A stretch of DNA of 5,230 nt from Candidatus Cloacimonadota bacterium (GTDB taxonomy: Bacteria; Cloacimonadota; Cloacimonadia; Cloacimonadales; TCS61), in NCBI GenBank assembly GCA_030668345.1, contig DAOUUD010000133.1, positions 1 through 5,230 on the forward strand, written 5' to 3'. The position numbers and the translations under genes were made by a program. The notes below the pieces were generated by a model, which saw only the letters and a list, made by a program, of their open reading frames with translations, searched no databases and was not told the origin of the DNA. Positions 1 through 5,230 of the stretch are shown one piece after another (within the stretch, counting starts at the first letter, position 1; the number at the start of each line of letters is the position of its first letter).

Positions 1-161
1 AATTCGTCTCTCGTTTCTTATCATGCAAGCTCTGATTCTGATTATCATTTATAATCCCTGGAAATATTTCGTAAACGAACTTGCTTTTTTGAGTTATTTA
101 TGTCAAAGAAAATATTTTGTAACTATCAGCTTACTTAAGTATTTTTTTCTTTTGCTTCCCT

Positions 162-213
162 CATTCCAATGCTCCGCCCACCCGAACTGGCGGACAAGTC
201 CTGTGTTGGAATG
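162..213. repeat. Nested inverted repeat, GC-rich intergenic element
   Basis: The outer arms CATTCCAA (162-169) and TTGGAATG (206-213) enclose inner arms TCCGCC (173-178) and GGCGGA (189-194) around a 10-base loop. The block is much richer in GC than the flanks and has no T-run directly after it for minus-strand transcripts, so it reads as a mobile-type or dispersed intergenic repeat (REP/MITE-like) rather than a simple terminator. Whether other copies exist in the genome cannot be seen here. Confidence 0.6.
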
Positions 214-240
214 TTTGTTTATCCGCTCCTGCGAATACAG

Positions 241-261
241 AAAAAAAATATCTGCAATATT
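241..261 (-). terminator. Weak possible terminator after the TPR gene
   Basis: On the minus strand a 5-base AT-only stem (AATAT, 5-base loop, ATATT; 247-261) runs into a T-run that ends at 241. The T-run is good but the stem is too weak for a confident call; the position about 40 bases past the stop codon is right for the end of the operon. Confidence 0.2.
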
Positions 262-302
262 GAACCAATCTTTTTCAAAGCAGAACTTTGAGTTACCCTT
301 TA

Positions 303-1433
303 CTAAAATTCAAGATTTTTTAATCTTGCTTTTGCTGTTTCTGTATAGAAAGTTTCTTTTCCATCACCGTACATGATGATCTTTTTCAACCAGGTCTTTG
401 CGCTTTTCGTATAACCTTCTGTCCAGTAAGCTTGTGCAATTTGGTATCTGAAACCTTGCATGTAAGCGCTTTTGGGAAAATCTTTTTCAAAATCTGAAAA
501 TGTTTTAAGAACAACAGGAATGTATTTCTTAAAATCTTGTTTCAAACCGAATACTTTTTGATTATCATCGGGATTTGATGAACCGAGAAGAGCAAAGAGT
601 TTCCTTCTGTAAGCAACTTCTGCGGAAGGAGTATTGGGAAGTTCTTCCAAAACTTTATCATACCATTTTAAAGCGATTTCAACATTTGGCATCCAGGAAG
701 AATCGATGATGAATTCTCTGTCTGCATTCGACCAGAAATCCCCATTTTGCAGATATGCCCTGGCAACAAGCGTAATCGAATTTCTATCGGAGTCAAAAGT
801 AATAATGTCGGATATCTGTGAATATATTATTGCTATTTGCTTAGCATATTCGGAATCTGGAAATTTGGTGATCAGCAGTTCCCAATCTTCCAGAGCAAGC
901 GAGTAATCTCCTTCTTCAAAGATGATCTGACCGACGATATACAAAGCTTTTGCTTTTTCATCCGCAGATGAATCCGGATTATGATATATTGAAAGGAATT
1001 TTTCTTTGGCTATCTCATTAAAATTATGCCGATAATAATCATTTGCTATATCCAGAGCAGAAACCTTAGAATGCTTTTCTTTTAATATAGCTTGTTTTAT
1101 ATTTTCAAGTTTACCGGATATTGTATCGTTCAATTCGTGATCCGGATATTCTTTTTTGAAATTATTCCAATCGGCAATTGCATTATTAAAATCTTTTTTC
1201 TCATACGAAATTTCACCCATCATATATAGAGCTTCGGCTTTATATTCTTTTGGTGTTCGTTCATTATTGTATAGTCCAATGAATCGTTCCAATGCTTCAT
1301 CCAGAAATCCGTGATGATATAGGTCAAAAGTTAAATTTAGCTGATATAGTGGATTTGAGCTAATTGATATTTCCGTAGAATATAATAGATTAAAGATCAT
1401 AATAAAAACAATAATAAACAATGCTATTTTCAT
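303..1433 (-). CDS. Secreted periplasmic TPR-repeat protein, last gene of the motor cassette
   Basis: A 376-residue protein with a signal peptide (1-19, hydrophobic IALFIIVFIMIFNLL core). It has no Cys anywhere, so it is not a lipoprotein and should be soluble in the periplasm or bound to a partner. Residues 36-112 and 131-207 are an internal duplication with a constant offset of 95: LYHHGFLDEALERF/YYRHNFNEIAKEKF, EALYMMGEISYEKKDF/KALYIVGQIIFEEGDY and ADWNNFKKEYPDHE/EDWELLITKFPDSE. These are helical TPR-like units of the kind found in BamD and CpoB/YbgF, with the F..yPdS pattern. Further units appear at about 253-280 (ALKWYDKVLEELPNTPSA) and 308-350 (FEKDFPKSAY...AYWTEGYTKSAKTW). It starts two bases after motB and shares its ribosome site with the motB end, so a role with the stator is likely: scaffold, stator anchor or link to the outer envelope. 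I do not recognise a named family, and the exact function is unknown. Confidence 0.85.
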   Translation of the reverse strand: MKIALFIIVFIMIFNLLYSTEISISSNPLYQLNLTFDLYHHGFLDEALERFIGLYNNERTPKEYKAEALYMMGEISYEKKDFNNAIADWNNFKKEYPDHELNDTISGKLENIKQAILKEKHSKVSALDIANDYYRHNFNEIAKEKFLSIYHNPDSSADEKAKALYIVGQIIFEEGDYSLALEDWELLITKFPDSEYAKQIAIIYSQISDIITFDSDRNSITLVARAYLQNGDFWSNADREFIIDSSWMPNVEIALKWYDKVLEELPNTPSAEVAYRRKLFALLGSSNPDDNQKVFGLKQDFKKYIPVVLKTFSDFEKDFPKSAYMQGFRYQIAQAYWTEGYTKSAKTWLKKIIMYGDGKETFYTETAKARLKNLEF

Positions 1434-1435
1434 AT

Positions 1436-2125
1436 TTATCTCCTTGTCTCATCATATTTTTTATTAATTTTAATATCAACACGTCTGTTCATTTTTCTAT
1501 TCTCAACTGAATCGTTTTTAACGATTGGTTTATATTCACCAAAGCCCATGGCTTGCAATTGAGATGGTAAAAAATGATCATTTTCGATAAATATTCTTAC
1601 AACAGAAATAGCTCTTGCTGTAGAGAGTTCCCAATTAGAAGGAAACTCACTGTTATTGATCGGAACGTCATCGGTATGACCCTCAATACGGATTTCCCAA
1701 CCAAGGTCTAATTGGAAAGAATCTTGAATGCTTTTTGCAATAAGATCAAGAGCTTTTTCAGCACCTTCTTTCAGATCAGCTTTTCCACTTTCAAACAGGA
1801 TCTCACTTGGAATGGTTATTGTTTTTTCATTCAAATCAAGCGAGGATTCCGTAGCTTTCAATTCTTCTTGTTGTAATAATTTATATTGGGAACTAACTAT
1901 AAAGAAAAAGACGAAGAAAACCAGGAGAAGTGTCATCAAGTCAGCAAAAGGTATCATTGTGTCTAAAAGGTTCTCATCAAGTTTTTTTTCCGAACCTTTT
2001 ACTAGAGTTTCCAGTTCATCTTTTATCTGAGCTTGTTTCAGATCAACATATTCTGCCTGATACTTTTCAGCATCAGCTTTTATTGATTTGTCTTTCCGCT
2101 TCTTAAGATTCTTTATATATGCCAT
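1436..2125 (-). CDS. motB: MotB-family stator subunit with OmpA-like peptidoglycan-binding domain
   Basis: Partner of MotA: carries the ion-binding residue and anchors the stator to peptidoglycan. The protein has 229 residues. One transmembrane helix lies at about 57-78, opening with MIPFADLMTLLLVFF, where Asp62 corresponds to the essential MotB Asp (D32 in E. coli). Residues about 105-222 are an OmpA/MotB C-terminal domain: IPSEILFESGKADL, RIEGHTDDVPINN (146-158), NWELSTARA (164-172), GFGEYKP and NRRVDIKI (213-220), with the Asp and Arg that bind meso-diaminopimelate-type peptidoglycan. This domain rules out ExbD/TolR. The cytoplasmic N-terminus is long (about 56 residues, against roughly 25-30 in E. 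coli MotB) and rich in Lys and Glu. The linker between helix and OmpA domain is short (about 25 residues, 79-104). Its ribosome site is weak (GAAGAAAA), so translation may be coupled to motA 18 bases upstream. Confidence 0.94.
   Translation of the reverse strand: MAYIKNLKKRKDKSIKADAEKYQAEYVDLKQAQIKDELETLVKGSEKKLDENLLDTMIPFADLMTLLLVFFVFFFIVSSQYKLLQQEELKATESSLDLNEKTITIPSEILFESGKADLKEGAEKALDLIAKSIQDSFQLDLGWEIRIEGHTDDVPINNSEFPSNWELSTARAISVVRIFIENDHFLPSQLQAMGFGEYKPIVKNDSVENRKMNRRVDIKINKKYDETRR
1439..1444 (-). promoter_or_regulatory. Shine-Dalgarno for the TPR gene, inside the last codons of motB
   Basis: AGGAGA on the minus strand forms the last two sense codons (Arg-Arg) of motB. The motB stop TAA is separated by two bases from the ATG of the next gene at 1433. 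This is strong evidence that the TPR protein is co-translated with the stator. Confidence 0.8.
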
Positions 2126-2143
2126 ATTTCGATTTTCTTCAAA

Positions 2144-2881
2144 TTAATCTAAAAATCCATGTAATCTTTCTTTGAGGATCAGATTATTATCACCTCTTTG
2201 AATGGATAGAATTCCTTCTAAAACTAATAACCTCAGGCGAGTATTGCGGTGATTTCTAACTCCGATCTTCCCTGAAATAGGTTTAAAGATCAGAGCTGCC
2301 AGGATCAGACCATATAAAGTGGTTACCAGGGCAAATCCCATTGCAGCCGGTATTTCTTCCGGCATTTGAACTCTATTAAGCATTGCAATAAGACCGATCA
2401 CAGTTCCCATCATTCCAAACATTGGAGATAATGAACCGGCAATATAAAAAACATTCTCGGCAATATTATGTTTCCTCGTTAAACCTCTGTTTTCTCTTAA
2501 CAAGACATCACGAATAAATATAGGATCCATATTATCAGCAACTAAAGTCATACCTTTTATCAGAAAGGGAAAATTTGTGTATGCTTCTAAGTTCGTAATA
2601 TTATTTACTCCGTTCTTTCTCGCGTCGCTGTTTATTTCTACTAATGAATTTATGATCTCTTTCTCGGAATGATCCTTTTCGATTATTATTTTACCAAGTG
2701 CACTCAAAGCGTGATAAATATCTGTATATGAGAAAAAAATCAGAATTGCACACATAGTACCACCGAGAGTAATTAGTATACCCGAATAATTTATAAAAAT
2801 GCTAACATTTTCATTTAGAAATATTACAAAAACAATAACCGCAATACCTAAGATTAATCCAACTATCAACGAAGATTTCAT
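2144..2881 (-). CDS. motA: MotA/PomA-family stator subunit (ion-channel motor protein)
   Basis: Inner-membrane stator subunit; in the family, five copies surround two MotB chains and turn ion flow into torque on FliG. At 245 residues it has the usual length of the PomA-like branch. Transmembrane helices lie at about 4-22, 33-52, 148-168 and 180-201. The large cytoplasmic loop (53-147) contains FPFLIKGMTLVADNMD (104-119), the part that meets the rotor, with Arg124 in IRDVLL. Helix 3 carries SPMFGMMGTVIGLIAML (152-168) and helix 4 ALVTTLYGLILAALIF (184-199), both family signatures with the channel-lining Pro153 and the TTLYG turn. The tail LEGILSIQRGDN (221-232) is also typical of MotA/PomA and separates it from ExbB/TolQ. 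The acidic pair that I recall after LT in Vibrio PomA (LTEERH) is replaced by basic LTRKH (134-138). motB follows after 18 bases. Family call is firm; the driving ion cannot be told. Confidence 0.94.
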   Translation of the reverse strand: MKSSLIVGLILGIAVIVFVIFLNENVSIFINYSGILITLGGTMCAILIFFSYTDIYHALSALGKIIIEKDHSEKEIINSLVEINSDARKNGVNNITNLEAYTNFPFLIKGMTLVADNMDPIFIRDVLLRENRGLTRKHNIAENVFYIAGSLSPMFGMMGTVIGLIAMLNRVQMPEEIPAAMGFALVTTLYGLILAALIFKPISGKIGVRNHRNTRLRLLVLEGILSIQRGDNNLILKERLHGFLD

Positions 2882-2885
2882 AATT

Positions 2886-2893
2886 CCTTCCTT
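2886..2893 (-). promoter_or_regulatory. Strong Shine-Dalgarno for motA, overlapping the stop of the fusion gene
   Basis: AAGGAAGG on the minus strand begins within the TAA stop (2892-2894) of the upstream gene and lies four bases before the motA ATG at 2881. The overlap points to translational coupling of rotor and stator genes. Confidence 0.75.
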
Positions 2894-4361
2894 ATATATA
2901 TCCTAAGATCGTCTTAATTATTTTTAATGTATCATTGCTCGCTATTTCTTTTTCTTCATCGGTTCGTGCACCCGCAAACTGTAGTTCCTCATTTATCATC
3001 GATGCTGTTCTTTTCGTCATATTGGAAATAAATTTATTTTTTATAGTTTCATCTGCACTTGCCAGGAAATCAACTAACAGTTCGTGATCGATCTCAAAGA
3101 TAATATCTTTCAACAACGGATCATCTAATTTCACAATATCTTCAAATAAGAAGATGTTGTCTCTGATCTCTGTTGCTGTTTCTTGATTTAATTCACAGAT
3201 CCGCTTAAAGACTGAATTTGCTTTTTTATACGGCAGATTATTAATGAATTTCACTAACGATGCTTTGCCATCTGTTTTGATAATTTGTTCATCAATTGTC
3301 TTTTTATAACTTTTTAAAATATTTGCTCTGAGTTCGATGAGTTTGTCTTTTGGTAAATTTGTTTCATTCATCATGATTTCAACTAATTTGTTAGTTCTTT
3401 CGTTTGAATCATTAATTAATAATCGATTTACAAAATTAACCGAAAGTACGGAAAGTATATATGATAATTCATTTTCCTGCAGCTTTCTATTTTCCATAAG
3501 ATCAAAGAATTCATCGGTTGTTAAATTTTCTAAAAAATTGAAATCAGGAAGTTCTTTTGTTTTTTCTTTTTTTTCTTCCAGAATATTTATTCCCAGAGGG
3601 TTTTTTTTCGATTCTTCTAAAATAGCAGAACTATGTAATTCAGATGAAGAAGCTCGACCAGGCTTGATCGGAAAAGGGTTGCCTGCTTTAGATGTTTTGA
3701 TCTGGCTAATTGAATCACGAAGTGATCGTATTCCAAAGCGAAGTGTAGAATTCAATAATATCAAGATAATAGATAAGACCAACCCGATGATCACGATCAT
3801 CCAGATATTTGTAGAAATTCCTTTCTCCTCGTTAGTAAATGGTATTGTTTTATTTGTATATGGAAAAGAAATTTCATCAGTTTTCTCAGGTTTTACTCCG
3901 GCATCAGTAATAGAAAGAGTTTTATAAATCGTAAGTTCATCACCCTTTTGCAAATCAAGTCCCAACCAGTTCGTTACACTTTGTTCTACAAATTTTTCTT
4001 TATCGGATTTAATTGATTTCATCAAATAAATGCTGACTTTCATATTAATAATTTGGATTTGATCAATATTAGCATTTGTCAGTTTGTTCTTTAATAATTC
4101 GATTTTGCTCTTCTGAATATCATCTTTATAATAAGATTTATTATCCCCTTTGGAAGTTTGTGATTGATAAGCAGGATATTTAAGATCAAGATCGATAATC
4201 ACAACAGATTCACCGACGAAAGGAAATAATAATTTTTCAACTCGTTCAGATATTTTCTGTTCTGTTTCCAATTCTACAATAGTATTGAGATTCTCGGATC
4301 TTATGGCAGAAAGAACACAAATTGAAGAAAGCAAACACATAAATATTAAAATCTTTTTCAT
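2892..4361 (-). CDS. FliF (RBM3)-FliG fusion: membrane-anchored rotor-like protein
   Basis: Predicted inner-membrane rotor component, 489 residues. Residues 1-19 are a signal peptide ending in LSA. Residues about 24-150 match the third ring-building motif of FliF: SERVEKLLFPFVG (38-50), then VVIIDLDL, a short insertion in place of the long beta-collar, and the closing LGLDLQKGDELTIYKTLS (133-150), equivalent to the GF..eRGDsl.Vv..pF ending of FliF. A single transmembrane helix spans 186-204. A Lys/Ser/Glu-rich linker runs to about 275. Residues 276-352 resemble the FliG middle domain and 362-489 the FliG C-terminal domain, with IFLFEDIVKLDD (403-414), KFISNMTKR (443-451) and NEEL (457-460) matching the torque helix region. 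FliF is normally about 550 residues and FliG about 335, so this is a cut-down chimera lacking RBM1, RBM2 and a clear FliG N-domain. The motA gene follows after 10 bases. The ring-forming role is inferred from family. Domain calls are from pattern recognition only; the FliG C-domain is the surest part. Confidence 0.85.
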   Translation of the reverse strand: MKKILIFMCLLSSICVLSAIRSENLNTIVELETEQKISERVEKLLFPFVGESVVIIDLDLKYPAYQSQTSKGDNKSYYKDDIQKSKIELLKNKLTNANIDQIQIINMKVSIYLMKSIKSDKEKFVEQSVTNWLGLDLQKGDELTIYKTLSITDAGVKPEKTDEISFPYTNKTIPFTNEEKGISTNIWMIVIIGLVLSIILILLNSTLRFGIRSLRDSISQIKTSKAGNPFPIKPGRASSSELHSSAILEESKKNPLGINILEEKKEKTKELPDFNFLENLTTDEFFDLMENRKLQENELSYILSVLSVNFVNRLLINDSNERTNKLVEIMMNETNLPKDKLIELRANILKSYKKTIDEQIIKTDGKASLVKFINNLPYKKANSVFKRICELNQETATEIRDNIFLFEDIVKLDDPLLKDIIFEIDHELLVDFLASADETIKNKFISNMTKRTASMINEELQFAGARTDEEKEIASNDTLKIIKTILGYI

Positions 4362-4469
4362 ATTAATTCCTTTTATACTTAAGAGTAGATCGACTATACA
4401 GCATGCATTAATGCCTGGATGATAATTCCGAAAAGACTCTGAATCCAGATAATACTCACCATTCAACAT
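4362..4469. other. Intergenic gap between pyrG and the motor cassette
   Basis: These 108 bases separate the pyrG stop from the preferred start of the FliF-FliG fusion. Read on the minus strand the gap is open in frame with the fusion gene and begins with ATG at 4469, so a 36-residue N-terminal extension is formally possible. It holds a perfect 10-base palindrome (GCATTAATGC, 4405-4414) that could be an operator, but there is only one copy. I see no convincing -35/-10 pair and no hairpin with a T-run. Whether the cassette has its own promoter or is read through from pyrG cannot be settled here. Confidence 0.6.
4368..4374 (-). promoter_or_regulatory. Ribosome binding site deciding the start of the FliF-FliG fusion
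   Basis: On the minus strand AAAAGGA lies six bases before the ATG at 4361. The protein from that ATG opens with a typical signal peptide (MKKILIF...), which supports this start over the in-frame ATG at 4469. The latter also has a GAGG six bases upstream, inside the last codons of pyrG (4476-4479), so it is not excluded. Confidence 0.6.
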
Positions 4470-5230
4470 CTATTTCCTCATCTCTACAGCTTTCTTAATA
4501 AACTCTCTGAAAATAGGGTGTGGTTCATCGGGTCGTGATTTGAATTCGGGATGGAATTGGACTCCAATGAAGAATGGGTGAGAGGGTAATTCAACAATTT
4601 CTACTAAAAGGTCATCTGGTGAAATCCCGGAAATACGCATGCCATTCTCTTCAATGGTTTTCCTATACTCGTTGTTGAATTCATACCTGTGGCGGTGTCG
4701 TTCGGAGATTTCGTTGTGAGCGTAAATATCATAAGCCAGGCTATTTGTCTTTAATGAACAAGGATAAGCTCCCAGCCGCATTGTACCGCCCATCATTTTT
4801 ATATATTTCTGGTCGTTCATCAGGTTAATAACCGGATTTTTACACTTTTCATCGAATTCACTGCTATAGGCATCTTTCAATCCGCAAACATTCCTGGCAA
4901 ATTCGATAACTGCAGTTTGCATACCCAGGCATATTCCAAAATAGGGAATACCGTTTTCCCTGGCATATTTGGCAATCGCCACTTTTCCATCTATCCCGCG
5001 AATTCCGAAACCACCGGGAACAAGTATGCCATCTACGTCTTCCAGGCTTTTTTTAATGGCATTTTCAGATATCGCTTTTTCCGAATCTACCCATTTGATA
5101 TTTAACTTTACTCTATGAAAGGCTGCAGCATGAATTAGTGCGGCACCCACGCTTTTATAGGCATCCTGGTGCTTTACATATTTGCCGCAAACTGCAATGG
5201 TAACTTCCTTTTCCGGGTTTTTGATATTAT
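4470..5230 (-). CDS. pyrG: CTP synthase (glutamine-hydrolysing), C-terminal part, 5' end beyond the window
   Basis: Makes CTP from UTP, ATP and glutamine-derived ammonia, the last step of de novo pyrimidine nucleotide synthesis in the cytoplasm. The frame is open to the window edge (first full codon at 5228), giving 252 residues of a protein usually near 540. An in-frame GTG at 5150 is not the start, because the upstream codons continue the family sequence (CGKYV then DAYKSV, the junction between synthetase and amidotransferase domains). The class I glutamine amidotransferase domain is complete: oxyanion-loop VPGGFGIRG, nucleophile Cys in GICLGMQ (residue 100 of the visible part), the GGTMRLG and RHRHRYE signatures, and the His/Glu pair in FHPEF (226 and 228). 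The loop before GGTMRLG is about 10 residues shorter than in the E. coli enzyme as I remember it. It ends with TAG 108 bases before the motor cassette and is a housekeeping neighbour, not an evident part of it. Identification is secure. Confidence 0.98.
   Translation of the reverse strand, partial: NIKNPEKEVTIAVCGKYVKHQDAYKSVGAALIHAAAFHRVKLNIKWVDSEKAISENAIKKSLEDVDGILVPGGFGIRGIDGKVAIAKYARENGIPYFGICLGMQTAVIEFARNVCGLKDAYSSEFDEKCKNPVINLMNDQKYIKMMGGTMRLGAYPCSLKTNSLAYDIYAHNEISERHRHRYEFNNEYRKTIEENGMRISGISPDDLLVEIVELPSHPFFIGVQFHPEFKSRPDEPHPIFREFIKKAVEMRK

Larger units (their letters stand above)
1..302. other. Non-coding region downstream of the cassette
   Basis: No credible gene on either strand: the only long open frame on the plus strand (23-376) is Phe/Leu-rich, has no clear ribosome site and runs into the TPR gene in antisense. 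The stretch contains a GC-rich nested inverted repeat (162-213), a second short GC-rich patch (222-234), and AT-rich palindromes at 61-70, 109-118 and 132-141. No strong intrinsic terminator for the operon is visible; the best candidate is the weak one at 241-261. Confidence 0.7.

Noticed and set aside
80..105. TTGACA-like -35 box on the minus strand
   Set aside because: No acceptable -10 hexamer at 16-18 bases; it points out of the window with no gene to support it.
132..148. Palindrome TACTTAAGTA followed by seven T on the plus strand
   Set aside because: A palindrome without a loop cannot make a stable hairpin, and no plus-strand gene ends here.
275..291. Inverted repeat TCAAAG/CTTTGA
   Set aside because: Short stem, followed by an A-run on the minus strand and no T-run on either strand.
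311..328. Inverted repeat CAAGATT/AATCTTG with a TTTT loop as an operon terminator
   Set aside because: It lies within the last codons of the TPR gene and is followed on the minus strand by only AATTTTAG, too short a T-run.
23..376. Open frame on the plus strand of 117 codons
   Set aside because: Phe/Leu-rich translation with no domain, no clear ribosome site, and it crosses the intergenic hairpin and the end of the TPR gene in antisense.
3337..3927. Open frame on the plus strand of 196 codons inside the fusion gene
   Set aside because: Antisense to a gene with clear family motifs; Ser/Phe-rich translation typical of a shadow frame.
303..4361. Zorya-type antiphage defence (ZorAB) or Tol/Exb system
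   Set aside because: The MotA protein lacks the long cytoplasmic tail of ZorA, no ZorC/ZorD/ZorE gene is present, and the FliG domains and PomA-like signatures point to a motor with a rotor instead.

Overview
This AT-rich window from a Gram-negative-type bacterium carries one set of tightly packed genes, all read on the minus strand. In order of transcription (right to left) they are: the 3' half of pyrG (CTP synthase), a 108-base gap, a membrane protein fusing part of FliF to FliG, a MotA stator gene, a MotB stator gene, and a secreted tetratricopeptide-repeat (TPR) protein. The last four genes are separated by only 10, 18 and 2 bases, and two of the Shine-Dalgarno sites lie inside the end of the gene before, so they almost certainly form one operon. 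About 300 bases without a gene follow, holding a GC-rich nested inverted repeat and AT-rich palindromes.

The main interest is the four-gene cassette at 303-4361. Its first product (489 residues) has a signal peptide, a periplasmic domain matching the third ring-building motif (RBM3, YscJ_FliF_C-type) of the flagellar MS-ring protein FliF, one transmembrane helix, a flexible linker, and then the middle and C-terminal domains of the rotor protein FliG. The FliF RBM1 and RBM2 domains, most of the beta-collar insertion and a recognisable FliG N-terminal domain are missing. The fusion would replace the normal FliF-FliG contact with a covalent link. It sits beside a complete MotA/MotB ion-driven stator: MotA has four membrane helices, and MotB has the ion-binding Asp and an OmpA-like peptidoglycan-binding domain. 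No FliM, FliN, export, rod, hook or filament gene is visible, and the left end of the cassette has no gene. I infer a minimal rotary or torque-generating motor in the inner membrane, coupled to the cell wall and perhaps to a periplasmic TPR partner, used for something other than a classical flagellum (for example gliding, envelope remodelling or force transfer). Function is inference; the domain calls are read from the sequence.

The organism cannot be fixed from this window. An AT-rich genome with signal peptides, a periplasmic TPR protein and an OmpA-like domain fits a diderm. The GC-rich intergenic repeat and general protein character remind me of FCB-group candidate phyla such as Cloacimonadota, but that is a weak impression.
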